64,000 nucleotides of DNA from DASUPK01 sp963795665 (GCA_963795665.1 CAWCIP010000014.1:502539-566538), one strand, 5' to 3'; positions 35,119 through 44,848 are shown, counted from the first letter of the stretch. Made by a program: numbers and translations. The notes: generated from the letters alone by a model not told the origin.

Positions 35119-36041
35119 GTGGGCGGGTCGCCCTGTTGGTCGCCACCCGCCCCGGTCAACTCGAGGAAGACGTCCTCCAGAGACCGCGAGATCGGGGTCA
35201 GCTCGGAGATCACCAGCCCCTTCGCGGCGACCACCCGGCCGATCTCCTCACCCGTCCTGCCCGTGACCAGGAAGGCGCCGTCACCCGCGGCGTCGACCGT
35301 CCCCCCGTCCGCTCTCAGCGCCTCGGCGAGGGCTGGGGCATCGGGGCCGGCGATCCGCAGTCCCGCGGCTCCACCGCTGGTCAGCTCGGAGATCGAGGCC
35401 TGCGCCACGCTGCGGCCGTGGTTGATCACCACGGCCTCGTCCGCGATGGCGGCGATCTCGGCGAGGACGTGGCTCGAGATCAGGATCGACCTGCCCTTGG
35501 CCGCCAAGGAGCGGAGAAGGTCGCGCAGCCAGCGGATCCCCGCGGGGTCGAGGCCGTTGGCCGGCTCGTCGAGCACCAGGATGCGCGGGTCGCCGAGCAG
35601 CGATGCGGCGAGGCCCAGGCGCTGCTTCATCCCCAGCGAGTAGCCCCCCGCCCGGCGTTTCGCCGCGGCCTTCAGGTCCACCATCTCCAGGACCTCCTCC
35701 ACCCGGCTGAAGGGAACCTCCGAGGCGAGCGCCAGGGTGCGCAGGTGGTTGCGGCCGGACCGGCCCGGGTGGGCCGCTCCTACCTCCAGAACCGCGCCGA
35801 CCGTCCGGGCCGGATCCTCCGCCTCCAGGAAGGGACTGCCCTCGATCAGGGCTCGTCCCGCGGTCGGCCTGATCAACCCGAGCAGGGAGCGCAGGGTGGT
35901 CGACTTGCCCGCGCCGTTCGGCCCGAGAAACCCGACGATGCGCCCCTCGCCGACGTGGAAGCTGAGGCCCTCCACCGCGAGGGTCGAGCCGTAGCGCTTG
36001 GTGAGGTCGTGGATCTCGATCGGATGGGACAGGCGCGTCAC
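35115..36041 (-). CDS. ABC transporter ATP-binding protein
   Basis: 308 residues. Walker A GPNGAGKSTT, Q-loop region, signature YSLGMKQRLGLA and Walker B ILVLDEPANGLDP with H-loop SSHVLAE. After the ATPase domain comes the C-terminal extension typical of drug/bacitracin-type exporters (EIGRVVAAKGLVISELTPIS, then SLEDVFLELTG). GTG 36041 fits the domain start; the next start on the other strand is only 18 bases away. Forms the exporter with the ABC-2 permease. Confidence 0.92.
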   Translation of the reverse strand: MTRLSHPIEIHDLTKRYGSTLAVEGLSFHVGEGRIVGFLGPNGAGKSTTLRSLLGLIRPTAGRALIEGSPFLEAEDPARTVGAVLEVGAAHPGRSGRNHLRTLALASEVPFSRVEEVLEMVDLKAAAKRRAGGYSLGMKQRLGLAASLLGDPRILVLDEPANGLDPAGIRWLRDLLRSLAAKGRSILISSHVLAEIAAIADEAVVINHGRSVAQASISELTSGGAAGLRIAGPDAPALAEALRADGGTVDAAGDGAFLVTGRTGEEIGRVVAAKGLVISELTPISRSLEDVFLELTGAGGDQQGDPPT

Positions 36042-36059
36042 GCTAGTAGCCTCGGGTGT

Positions 36060-36614
36060 ATGGCGCGCTCCAGGACGCTGCTGATCATCGACATCCAGCG
36101 CGACTACTTCCCGGGCGGCGCCTACCCGCTGGTCGAGCCGGAGGCCGCGGCCGCCGCCGCCCGCCGGGTCTTGGACTCGTTTCGCGACGGAAGCGACCAG
36201 GTCATCCACATGAAGCACGTCTGGGATGCGCCGGACGCGGAGTTCATGCGGCCCGGGACGGAGGGGATCGAGATCCACCCGGATGTGGAGCCGGCCGACG
36301 GCGAGCTGGTGCTCGAGAAGGAGAGCCCGAACTCCTTCGTCGGCACGGAGCTCGAGGCTGAGCTCCGCGAACGTGGGTCGGACGAACTCGTGGTCGCCGG
36401 GATGATGAGCTCGATGTGCGTCGACGCGACGGTTCGCGCGGCAGCTGACCTCGGGTTCTCACCGACGGTCGTTCATGACGCGTGCGCGGCCCCCGATCTC
36501 GACTTCAACGGCGTCGAGGTCCCGGGGGCCGCGGTCCACGCGGCGTTCATGGCGGCGCTCGCCGACAGCTATGCCGAGGTGATGAGCGCCACCGAATTGC
36601 TTGCGGCCGGCTAG
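36060..36614 (+). CDS. cysteine hydrolase (isochorismatase family)
   Basis: 184 residues. Catalytic triad visible: Asp in LLIIDIQRDYFPGG, Lys in HMKHVW, Cys in AGMMSSMCVDATVRAA, with the non-proline cis-peptide region just before it. Family members hydrolyse amides such as nicotinamide, or N-carbamoyl compounds; FPGGAYPLVEPEAA is of the type seen in general hydrolases. ATG 36060 lies 18 bases from the divergent ABC gene start, so the mRNA is probably leaderless. Its TAG overlaps that of the convergent lipoprotein gene (CTAG). Confidence 0.88.
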   Translation: MARSRTLLIIDIQRDYFPGGAYPLVEPEAAAAAARRVLDSFRDGSDQVIHMKHVWDAPDAEFMRPGTEGIEIHPDVEPADGELVLEKESPNSFVGTELEAELRERGSDELVVAGMMSSMCVDATVRAAADLGFSPTVVHDACAAPDLDFNGVEVPGAAVHAAFMAALADSYAEVMSATELLAAG

Positions 36615-37183
36615 TAGCTGTAGCCGCCCGACGATCCGCCGGACGAGCTCGAGCTGGTGCTCGGCGCGGCGGCGCCGCTGGAGCCGGAGCTCGCCGCGGA
36701 GCCGCCGGTCATGACCGCGGTCCACGTGAATGACGTGCCGCCGAAGCTGTCCGTGACTCCGTTGCCGGACGCCTGACCCGGGCTGTCCTGCACGAACGTG
36801 TAGACGGGCATGCCGTTGTAGGTCACCTGCCCGTTCGAGACGCCGAGCTTCGCCTGCATGGCCGAGTCGGAGGACGTCGGCTGTCCGCTGGCGGTCAGGG
36901 GCGGCCAGATGCTCTGGCACGCGCTGGTGCAGGCCATCTTCGAGGCGGTGTCCTGGTTGTTCGTGTAGAGCACGTCGCCCTTCGAATCGACCAGCACCGT
37001 GCCGACGCCGCTCACCGACTTCGTCGAGACGGTGTCGGAACCTGTGCTCGTCTGCACCGGCGTCGTGCTCGCTGCGTTCGAGGAACCGCTGTTGCTGTTG
37101 CTGCTTCCGCCGCATGCCGCCAGGCCGATCGCGACCACGGGCACGGCTATGAGAGTGAGAATCGAACCACGCTTGCGAAACAT
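36611..37183 (-). CDS. lipoprotein with COG4315-type repeats
   Basis: 190 residues. Signal peptide with lipobox (VVAIGLAACGG, Cys near residue 25), a Ser/Asn/Gly-rich spacer, then the predicted-lipoprotein domain with VGTVLVDSKGDVLYTNNQDT and MPVYTFVQDSPGQASGNGVT, the paired LYxF...D motif of the family; the CTSACQSIWPPL block has the two conserved cysteines. Ends in a Ser/Gly-rich tail SSGGYSY. These proteins are membrane-anchored outside the cell; role unknown. ATG 37183 directly precedes the basic start FRKRG. Confidence 0.85.
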   Translation of the reverse strand: MFRKRGSILTLIAVPVVAIGLAACGGSSNSNSGSSNAASTTPVQTSTGSDTVSTKSVSGVGTVLVDSKGDVLYTNNQDTASKMACTSACQSIWPPLTASGQPTSSDSAMQAKLGVSNGQVTYNGMPVYTFVQDSPGQASGNGVTDSFGGTSFTWTAVMTGGSAASSGSSGAAAPSTSSSSSGGSSGGYSY

Positions 37184-37264
37184 CACTGGCCTTCCGTTGC
37201 TTGTCCCCAAGCCCCTCTGGCCAGTACTACGAGGAGCGTCTCCAGCGGGATTTAGGCCGAGCGA

Positions 37265-40093
37265 TCAGCCGCAGCCGGTGTTGTTGCCGCAGCTCGAGCA
37301 CGTGTAGCACGAGCCCGTGCGCTGCATCATGCCTCCGCACTGGTCGCAGGCCGGGCCGAGCTCGAGGTCGGCCCCCATCTTGGCCGGGACGACCGGCGGG
37401 GTGTCGGTCAGCGCGGCTGTGGCCGGCTTGGACTCCCCGTTTGTCTTCGACTCCGCCTTGGCCTCGCCATTGGAGGCGCCATTGCTCTCTCCGTTCGAGT
37501 GACCGTTCTCACCGGTCGAGGGAGCTCCGGTGTCCTCCATCGGGAAGGCCTGCTGGGCGTCCTTCCGGGCGCGGACCTCGTCGGTCATGATGCCGAGGCT
37601 CTCCAGGTAATCGACGTCATCGATGAAGCGGCTGGCGAGCCAGCGCATGATGTAGTCGGGCAGCGACTTGGCGAATGGGATCTCCGGGTTGCGCGTGATC
37701 CCCTCCGGCTCGAAGCGCATGTAGCTGAACTTCTTCACGTAGTCCTCGAGCGGAACGCCGTACTGGAGGCCCATCGAGATCGCGGTGGCGAAGGCGTTCA
37801 TCAGGCCCTTGATCGTCGAGCCCTCCTTGCCGATGTCGGTGAGGAAGATCTCTCCGACCGACCCGTCCGGGTACTTGCCGGCGGTGATGTAGCCCTCGTG
37901 CATGCCCACCGAGAACTTGTGGGTGATGGACTCCCGCTCGCGAGGCATCTTGTTGCGCTTCGGCTTGGCCTCTGCCGGCTCGGACTTCTTCTCGCCGGCG
38001 TCCGTCTTCAGCGCCTGGGCGGTCTTGGAGCCGTCGCGGTAGATCGCCAGGGCCTTGAGGCCCTTCTTCCAGCCGTCCGTGTAGGCGTCGGCGATGTCGG
38101 AGACCGTGGCCGACTCCGGCAGGTTGACCGTCTTCGAGATCGCTCCCGAGAGGAACGGCTGGGCCGCGGCCATCATGTCGATGTGGCCTGTGTGGGAGAT
38201 GGAGCGCTCGCCGACCGCCACGTCGAAGACCTCGAGGTGCTCGTCCTTGAAGCCGGGCGCCCCGATGATCGTGTTGTGCTCGTTGATGTAGGCGTCGATC
38301 TGCTCGATCTCGGAGCTCGAGTAGCCGAGCGTCTCGAGCGCCAGGTTGACGCAGCCGTTGACGATCTTCATCTGCCCGCCGCCGACCAGCTCCTTGAACT
38401 TGACCAGCGAGAAGTCCGGCTCGATGCCGGTCGTATCGCAGTCCATCAGGAAGCTGATCGTCCCGGTGGGGGCGAGGACGGTCGCCTGAGCGTTGCGGTA
38501 GCCGTGCTGCTCGCCGAGCGCCACGGCCTCGTCCCATGACTCGCGTGCGGCGTGGAGCAGCGGCTCCTCGACCAGCTCGTCGTCGATCTCGTAGGCGGCG
38601 GACTGGTGCATCCGCATCACCTCGTTGTGCGGCTCGCGATTCACCTCGTAGCCGTCGTACGGACCCATGCTGCCGGCGATCTCGGCCGACATCTTGTAGC
38701 CGCGGCCCGTCATCAGCGCCGTGATCGAGCCGGCCAGCGCGCGACCCTCATCCGAGTCGTAGGGCAGGCCGTTCGCCATCAGCAGCGCGCCGAGGTTGGC
38801 GTAGCCCAGCCCGAGCTGGCGGAACGCGCGGGCGTTCTGCGTGATCTGCTCGGTCGGGTAGCTGGAGAAGCCGACCAGGATCTCCTGCGCCAGGAAGACG
38901 ATGTCGACCGCGTGGGTGAAGTCGTCGACGTCGAAGGTGCCGTCGGCCTTGCGGAACTTCATCAGGTTGAGCGAGGCGAGGTTGCAGGCGGAGTCGTCGA
39001 TGCTCATGTACTCCGAGCAGGGATTGGACGCGGTGATCGGCCCCGTGTTCGGGTCGGTGTGCCAGCGGTTGATCGTCGAGTCGTACTGGACGCCCGGATC
39101 GGCGCACTGCCAGGCGGCATCGGCGATCTGATCCATCAGGTCGCGGGCCTTGACGGTCTTGATGGGCGTGCCGTCGGTGCGTGCGGTCAGGTGCCAGTCG
39201 TCGTCGTTCGACACGGCCTCCATGAACTCGTCGGTGACCCGGACCGAGTTGTTGGCGTTCTGGAACTGGACGGAGGAGAACGCGTCCGAGTCGAGCCGCA
39301 TGTCGAAGTCGGCGGCCTTCAGCGCGGCTGCCTTCTTCTCCTCGTCCGCCTTGCACCAGATGAACTTCTCGATGTCCGGGTGGTCGACGTCCAGCACGAC
39401 CATCTTGGCCGCGCGGCGGGTGCCGCCACCCGACTTGATCGCGCCGGCCCAGGAGTCGGCGCCGCGCATGAAGCTGACCGGGCCGCTGGCGATCCCGCCC
39501 TTGGAGAGCGGCTCCATCGAGCCGCGGATCTTGGAGAGGTTGATACCGGAGCCGGAGCCGCCCTTGAAGATGATCCCCTCCTTGGTGTTCCAGGAGAGGA
39601 TGGAGTCCATGTCGTCCTCGACGCTGAGGATGAAGCAGGCCGACGCCTGCTCGGAGCCGGGCTGCTTCCAGCCGACGTTGAACCAGACCGGGCTGTTGAA
39701 GGCGGCCTTCTGGTTGACCAGGATCGAGGTGAGCTCGTCCTCGAAGGCGTCGGCGTCCTCGGCGGTCGCGAAGTAATCGCCCTGGCGCCCGGCCTCGGCG
39801 ATCCGGCCGGCGACGCGGCTGACCATCTGCTTGACGGAAGTCTCGCGCTCGGGGGAGCCGGGCCGCCCGCGGAAGTACTTCTGGGCGACGATGTTGGTGG
39901 CGTTCTGCGACCAGCTCTTGGGGAACTCGACCCCGCGTTGCTCGAAGGCCGGGCTCTCCGGATCGCCGATGATCGCGTCCCGCTCCTCCCACTCGAGCTC
40001 GTCGTAGGGGTGCACCCCGGGAGAGGTGAACCTGCGTTCGATGACGAGGCCCTTCTCGGTGGTGATCGCTGCCTTGGAAGTGGCCCTCGGCAT
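37265..40093 (-). CDS. nrdJ: adenosylcobalamin-dependent (class II) ribonucleotide reductase
   Basis: 942 residues; makes dNDPs using a thiyl radical generated from adenosylcobalamin. N-terminal WSQNATNIVAQKYFRGRPGS, radical-site and substrate blocks SGSGINLSKIRGS, NPCSEYMSIDDSACNLASLN and the finger-loop TGTISFLMDCDTTGIEPDFS are present, and a zinc-ribbon tail with CDQCGGMMQRTGSCYTCSSC ends the protein. Between catalytic core and tail is a Ser/Asn/Gly-rich linker. ATG 40093 has GAGGAG 6 bases ahead. nrdR lies 100 bases upstream on the same strand. Needs B12, like the mutase at 9-11 kb. Confidence 0.96.
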   Translation of the reverse strand: MPRATSKAAITTEKGLVIERRFTSPGVHPYDELEWEERDAIIGDPESPAFEQRGVEFPKSWSQNATNIVAQKYFRGRPGSPERETSVKQMVSRVAGRIAEAGRQGDYFATAEDADAFEDELTSILVNQKAAFNSPVWFNVGWKQPGSEQASACFILSVEDDMDSILSWNTKEGIIFKGGSGSGINLSKIRGSMEPLSKGGIASGPVSFMRGADSWAGAIKSGGGTRRAAKMVVLDVDHPDIEKFIWCKADEEKKAAALKAADFDMRLDSDAFSSVQFQNANNSVRVTDEFMEAVSNDDDWHLTARTDGTPIKTVKARDLMDQIADAAWQCADPGVQYDSTINRWHTDPNTGPITASNPCSEYMSIDDSACNLASLNLMKFRKADGTFDVDDFTHAVDIVFLAQEILVGFSSYPTEQITQNARAFRQLGLGYANLGALLMANGLPYDSDEGRALAGSITALMTGRGYKMSAEIAGSMGPYDGYEVNREPHNEVMRMHQSAAYEIDDELVEEPLLHAARESWDEAVALGEQHGYRNAQATVLAPTGTISFLMDCDTTGIEPDFSLVKFKELVGGGQMKIVNGCVNLALETLGYSSSEIEQIDAYINEHNTIIGAPGFKDEHLEVFDVAVGERSISHTGHIDMMAAAQPFLSGAISKTVNLPESATVSDIADAYTDGWKKGLKALAIYRDGSKTAQALKTDAGEKKSEPAEAKPKRNKMPRERESITHKFSVGMHEGYITAGKYPDGSVGEIFLTDIGKEGSTIKGLMNAFATAISMGLQYGVPLEDYVKKFSYMRFEPEGITRNPEIPFAKSLPDYIMRWLASRFIDDVDYLESLGIMTDEVRARKDAQQAFPMEDTGAPSTGENGHSNGESNGASNGEAKAESKTNGESKPATAALTDTPPVVPAKMGADLELGPACDQCGGMMQRTGSCYTCSSCGNNTGCG

Positions 40094-40193
40094 CAGTTTT
40101 CTCCTCTCACTCGGCTTTTGGGGTGAGCACCGCAGCATCCTCCGCGCTTCGGACGGAATCGGGGTCCGTCTAATTCGTTATTTGCGGGGATTT

Positions 40194-40607
40194 TCACGAG
40201 AGCTCCGGTGGGGCCTTCTCCAGAGTTCCCGCAAACTGCAGATAGGCGCCGCGGTCGATCTTCTCCAGCCCCTCGAGACAGAGCTCGCCGATGCGCGCGG
40301 CGCTCAGCTCGCCGCCCGAGTCGCGGACCTGCCGCTCGATCCGCTCGGCGACCGCCTCCAGCTTCCGTGGGTCGACATCGCGCTTGTGCGAGGCGCGGAC
40401 GAGCGCGCCGAGGAGCTTCTCCCGATCGAACGGCTGGCGATGGCCATCGCGCTTGACGACGACGAGGGCTTCCGGGACGGCTCGCTCGTAGGTGGTGAAG
40501 CGATGGCCGCACGACGAGCACTCGCGGCGACGGCGAAGGGCCGATCCGCCGCCGGCCTTGCGCGTCTCGAGGATGGAGGTGGGGCTCTCACAGCGAGGGC
40601 AGTTCAC
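40194..40607 (-). CDS. nrdR: NrdR repressor of ribonucleotide reductase genes
   Basis: 137 residues. N-terminal zinc ribbon NCPRCESPTSILETRKAGGG with CSSCGHRFTTYER, followed by the ATP-cone KRDGHRQPFDREKLLGALVR that senses ATP/dATP. NrdR represses nrd genes by binding pairs of NrdR boxes. GTG 40607 begins exactly at the conserved MNCPxC start. Candidate boxes lie 12-70 bases upstream. nrdJ follows, so it probably controls its own operon. Confidence 0.95.
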   Translation of the reverse strand: MNCPRCESPTSILETRKAGGGSALRRRRECSSCGHRFTTYERAVPEALVVVKRDGHRQPFDREKLLGALVRASHKRDVDPRKLEAVAERIERQVRDSGGELSAARIGELCLEGLEKIDRGAYLQFAGTLEKAPPELS

Positions 40608-40618
40608 CTGGTTCAGTC

Positions 40619-40675
40619 TAGCGAAGACTAGTGTTCGCAAGCCTCTATCGACGGCTAGCACACTAGATCTAGCGC
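40619..40675. promoter_or_regulatory. candidate NrdR boxes upstream of nrdR-nrdJ
   Basis: ACACTAGATCTAGCGC at 40660-40675 fits the NrdR-box consensus acaCwAtATaTwGtgt well. A second, weaker site reads ACACTAGTCTTCGCTA on the minus strand at 40619-40634; the centres are about 41 bp apart, four helical turns. Both are ahead of the nrdR start at 40607. The known spacing is usually near three turns, so the second site is less sure. Confidence 0.55.
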
Positions 40676-40772
40676 TCACGCAATGGGTGGCCCGTCGGCC
40701 AGGGCCCCTGGCCCCCCGTCCGTGGCCGCCACGGATGTGCGGCCGCACGTCCAGGGTTAGGTTCGGAGGCGG

Positions 40773-42401
40773 ATGCCAACTCGACAACTTCCGGCTGCAG
40801 GTCCAGGCCCGGTGTCGGGCCCCGACGTCGCCGGTCCTGAGTTGGCCCCCGCCCGACCGCGGCCGGCGCCCTCCGATCGGCCCGCCGATCCCCGCCGCTG
40901 GGCGATGCTGGCAGTGCTCTGCGTCGCCGTCCTCGTCGTGAACCTCGACAGCACGATCCTGAACGTCGCGCTGCCGACGCTCGTGCGTGAGCTGCACGCG
41001 ACCTCCAGCCAGCTCCAGTGGATCGTCGATGTCTACGCGATGTTCTTCGCCGGGCTCTTGCTCGTGGGCGGCAGCCTGGCGGATCGGTTCGGCCGCAAGC
41101 GGCTCTTCCTGATCGGCTTTGCGGCCTTCGGGCTGGGATCGCTCGGAGCGGCCTTCTCGGGTACGGTCGACGGGCTGATCGTCTGGAGGGGAGTCATGGG
41201 CGCCGGAGCGGCGCTCACCATCCCGGCAGGCCTGTCGATTCTCGACAACGTCTTCCGCGATCCCGACGAGCGGGCCCGCGCGATTGGGATCTGGGGGGGA
41301 TCGATGGGCGTCGGCCTCGCCTTGGGCCCGCTCGCCGGCGGCCTGCTGCTCGCCAGGTTCTGGTGGGGCTCCGTCTTCTTCGTCAACGTGCCCATCCTGG
41401 TCGCCGGCGGCATCGCGGCCATTCGGCTGCTGCCCGAATCGAAGAACCGCCACCCCAGAGCCCCTGACCCGGGTGGCTCGCTCCTCTCGATCGTCGGCCT
41501 CGGGCTGTTGCTCTGGGCGATCATCGAGGCCCCGACCAAAGGTTGGACGTCGCCCGCGGTCGTCGCGGTGGGCGCCCTCGGGCTCGCGGTGCTCGGTGCC
41601 TTCGTGGCGTGGGAGGCTCGCAGCTCGCACCCGATGCTGAACCTCCGCTTCTTCCGCTCCCGCCGATTCTCGGCGGCGGTGTGCGGGGTCGCGCTCGGCC
41701 TCTTCTCGCTGTTCGGCGCCGTCTTCATCCTCACCCAGTTCCTGCAGTTCGACCTCGGCTTCACCCCCCTGCAGGCAGGCGTCCGGATCCTGCCGACGGC
41801 GGCTCTGCTCGCCGCCACGGCCCCGCTCTCGACTGTGATCGTGAGGCGCGTGGGCAGCAAGCTGACGGCCTTCGCGGGGCTCGCGGCGATCACGGGCGGC
41901 CTCTGGCAGATATCAGCGGCGTCGACTGCGAGCGCGACCTATGCGGACGTCCTGCCGGGAATGCTTCTGCTCGGACTCGGGGCTGGGCTGTTGATGCCGA
42001 CGGCGGCCGACGCGGTCCTGGGGTCCGTCCCGCGCAAGGACGCGGGTGTCGGATCGGCGACGTACGTCGTCTCGATCCAGGTTGGCGGCGCGCTCGGCGT
42101 CGCAGTGATCGGGAGCATGCTTTCGACGCGGTACCAGGATCGACTCACCAGCGTCCTCGCCTCTCACCACGTTCCGGACGGGGTCCTCCACACGATCACC
42201 GGGTCGCTCGGGGGCGCACTCGCTGTCGGCGCAGCGGTCGGCGGCACGACCGGATCGCAGCTGGCGGAGGCGGCCCGCTCCGCCTTCATGAGCGGCACGC
42301 ACACCGCGCTTGCCGCCGCAGCGATCGTCGCGGCGGTCGCAGCGCTGATCGTGCTCGCGGCCCTGCCCGCCTCACCACCCGAAGGCGAGGGCGGGGACTA
42401 G
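40773..42401 (+). CDS. MFS multidrug-type exporter, DHA2 family
   Basis: 542 residues, 14 predicted membrane segments after a 40-residue Pro/Ala-rich N terminus. LVVNLDSTILNVALPTLVRE is the DHA2 motif D1, GGSLADRFGRKRLFLIGF motif A, and GPLAGGLLLARFWWGSVFFV motif C. Export of drugs or other amphipaths is the general role. ATG 40773 has GGAGG just ahead. The C-terminal end shares the CTAG stop overlap with the convergent XRE regulator, which may respond to its substrate; that link is inference. Confidence 0.9.
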   Translation: MPTRQLPAAGPGPVSGPDVAGPELAPARPRPAPSDRPADPRRWAMLAVLCVAVLVVNLDSTILNVALPTLVRELHATSSQLQWIVDVYAMFFAGLLLVGGSLADRFGRKRLFLIGFAAFGLGSLGAAFSGTVDGLIVWRGVMGAGAALTIPAGLSILDNVFRDPDERARAIGIWGGSMGVGLALGPLAGGLLLARFWWGSVFFVNVPILVAGGIAAIRLLPESKNRHPRAPDPGGSLLSIVGLGLLLWAIIEAPTKGWTSPAVVAVGALGLAVLGAFVAWEARSSHPMLNLRFFRSRRFSAAVCGVALGLFSLFGAVFILTQFLQFDLGFTPLQAGVRILPTAALLAATAPLSTVIVRRVGSKLTAFAGLAAITGGLWQISAASTASATYADVLPGMLLLGLGAGLLMPTAADAVLGSVPRKDAGVGSATYVVSIQVGGALGVAVIGSMLSTRYQDRLTSVLASHHVPDGVLHTITGSLGGALAVGAAVGGTTGSQLAEAARSAFMSGTHTALAAAAIVAAVAALIVLAALPASPPEGEGGD

Positions 42402-43318
42402 CCGCCGTCGGCCAGCAGCTTGGCGAGCTTTTGCGGAGTGTTCGCCTGGGAAGTCGGCGAGTAGAGAACGAGGCGCTGCTCCGGGCTCTCCTGCGGCCGG
42501 AAGACGGCGTGCTCGAAGACCAGTTTGCCCGCTGTCGGATGACGCAGGACCTTGCGCCCGACGCCGCTGGTCGCGACCTCGTGGAGGTCCCACCATTCGC
42601 GGAACTCCGGGCTGCGCTCCTGCAGTGCCGAGATCAGCTCATCGAAGTCGGGGTCGCCGATGTACCGGGCAGACTCGCTCCGGAAGCGGGCCACGATGCG
42701 GCGGGCTCCCTCCTCCCAGTCCGGATGAAGCTTGCGGCTGGCCGGGTCCGTGAAGAGGCGCCAGAGCAGGTTCCGCCGCCCCTCCGGCAGCTCGGCCGGG
42801 TCGCCGAACACCGCGGCATGCGCCCGGTTCCAGGCCAGTAGGTCGAAGCGGCGGCCGGTCAGGCAGCTCGGGCCCTCGCCCAGGCTCTCCACCAGCAGCT
42901 TGATCGTCGGGTTGACCGTCTCCTTTGGCGCCCGCGCCGGCGTGACCTCCTCGCCCCGGCCGAGCAGCAGCAGGTGGGCGTGCTCCGCCGGGGTCAGATC
43001 CAGCGCGCCGGAGATCGCCTCGAGCACCGACGCCGACGCCCGGACGTCGCGGCCCTGCTCCAGCCACGTGTACCAGGTGGTGCCCACCCCGGCGAGCTGC
43101 GAGACCTCCTCGCGACGGAGGCCGGGAGTCCGCCGTCGGCCGCCACCCGGCAGGCCGACGTCTTCGGGGCGCAGGGCCTCGCGGCGATTTCGAAGGAAGT
43201 CCGCGAGCTCTGCGCGCCGCGGGGCTCCGTCGCCGTTCGCCTTCTCCGTGCTCTTGGGTGGTGCTTTCGATACCAGGATAAACCCCTCTCTTGTACCTGG
43301 ATCAATATCGTCGCACAC
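42398..43318 (-). CDS. XRE/HTH regulator with MmyB-like ligand domain
   Basis: 306 residues. HTH near residues 30-95: LADFLRNRREALRPEDVGLP, TPGLRREEVSQLAGVGTTWY and TWLEQGRDVRASASVLEAIS, the pattern of the MmyB-like subfamily. The C-terminal PAS-like ligand domain has LTGRRFDLLAWNRAHAAVFG and a later block with HPTAGKLVFEHAVF. These regulators typically control an adjacent oxidoreductase or transporter; here MFS genes lie on both sides. GTG 43318 opens the frame, but the start is not well supported. Confidence 0.85.
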   Translation of the reverse strand: MCDDIDPGTREGFILVSKAPPKSTEKANGDGAPRRAELADFLRNRREALRPEDVGLPGGGRRRTPGLRREEVSQLAGVGTTWYTWLEQGRDVRASASVLEAISGALDLTPAEHAHLLLLGRGEEVTPARAPKETVNPTIKLLVESLGEGPSCLTGRRFDLLAWNRAHAAVFGDPAELPEGRRNLLWRLFTDPASRKLHPDWEEGARRIVARFRSESARYIGDPDFDELISALQERSPEFREWWDLHEVATSGVGRKVLRHPTAGKLVFEHAVFRPQESPEQRLVLYSPTSQANTPQKLAKLLADGG

Positions 43319-43391
43319 TGTCCGTCAGATGGCAAGCGAAGCAGCCAAGACCGATCTCACGGACCACAGGGGGCCCTCGTTGAATTCACAG

Positions 43392-44848
43392 ATGAACGAC
43401 GCGCAAGCCCGCCCAAGCCCGCCCATCGCAGCCCCTGGCTGCTGCCGGTGCTCTTCGCACCGGTCTTCATGGTCCTCCTGGACGTGTTCATCGTGAACGT
43501 GACGGCGCCGTCGCTGCGGGCCGATCTCGGAGCAAGCGACTCCGACCTCCAGTGGGTCGTTGCCGCATACCTGCTCACCTACGCGCTCTCTCTGATCACA
43601 GGGGGGCGCCTCGGCGACATCCTCGGCCGCCGCCGGATGTTCAAGCTCGGCATCGCGGGGTTCACGATCGCCTCGGCCCTCTGCGCGGCCGCGCCGAGCC
43701 CGAGCGCCCTGATCGTCGCGCGGCTGCTGCAGGGGTTCGGCGGCGCCGCGATGTGGCCGCAGGTCCTCTCCATCATCCAGGTCGAGTTCTCGCCGGCCGA
43801 GCGGCCAAAGGCTCTCGGCTTCCAGGGCCTGGTCCAGGGACTCGCCGCGATCTCCGGTCAGATCGTCGGAGGCGGGCTGATCGCGCTCGACCTGCTCGGG
43901 CTCGGTTGGCGCTCGGTCTTCCTGATCAACATCCCCGTCGGGTTGATCGCCCTGCTCTCGGCCGACAGGCTGATCCCCGAGTCCCGATCGGAGACCGCCC
44001 GCAGGCTCGATCTGGTCGGCGTGGCGCTCGCCACGCTCACGCTGAGCCTGGTGATGATCCCGGCCGTCGAGGGCCGCGAGCTGGGCTGGCCCGTCTGGAC
44101 GTTCGCCTGCTTCGCCGCGGCGCCGTTGGCCGCGGCGCTCTTCGTCGCCGCGGAGCGGCGGATCACGGCCCGCGGCGGCTCCCCGCTTGTCGAGCTCCGC
44201 CTGTTCGAGACGCGCGGCTTCCGGATCGGCCTCGTCTCGGCGAGCAGCCTCTACTTCGCGATCTCGTTCTTCTTCCTGCTCGGGATCTATCTCCAGGAGG
44301 GGCTCGGGTTGAGCCCACTCGAGTCCGGCCTCGCCTTCACGCCGATCGCGGTCGCCTTCGTCACCGCCTCCCTGACCGGGCCGCGGCTGGCGGATGGGAT
44401 TCGCGAGTACCTGCCTCAGATCGGCGCTACCGTCGCGGCCCTCGGCCTGATCACGACGGTCCTCGCGGTTCAGGCGACCGGGAACGGCTCGGTGTCAGCC
44501 TGGCTGCTCCTGGCGATGGTGCCTTTCGGCGCCGGGATGGGCACCGCGATTCCGGCGCTCATCCACCTCGTCCTGCGTGCGGTGCCCACCGCGGATGCGG
44601 GCGCGGCCTCCGGGACGCTGGTCACCGCACAGCAGCTCGGTAACGCGCTGGGCGTGGCGATCGTCGGGACCGTCTTCTTCTCCGAGCTCGGCTCCGGGAC
44701 GAGCGCCGGCTCGTTCGGCGACGCCTTCACCGTCGCCATGGCGATCCAGGCTGCCTTCGCCCTGACGGCCGCTGCGCTGGTCTCACGGGCGCGCCGGACC
44801 TCGACCGAGCGGGCCCCGGCGGGGATGCCCGCCGGCGAGGGCGCCTAG
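43392..44848 (+). pseudogene. MFS exporter, DHA2 family, with N-terminal frameshift
   Basis: The body from about 43430 reads as a 14-TM transporter: LLPVLFAPVFMVLLDVFIVN, GGRLGDILGRRRMFKLGIAG (motif A), GQIVGGGLIALDLLGLGWRS (motif C region). No ATG, GTG or TTG lies in that frame close by. ATG 43392 (MNDAQARPSPPIAAP) is in another frame and joins the body if one base is added in the C-rich 43412-43436 run. So a lost base in a simple-sequence stretch is likely. About 485 residues. Divergent from the XRE regulator, with 73 bases between the starts, and thus the best candidate for its control. Confidence 0.82.

Noticed and set aside
38552..40126. Plus-strand open frame of 524 codons
   Set aside because: Complement of nrdJ, no domain.
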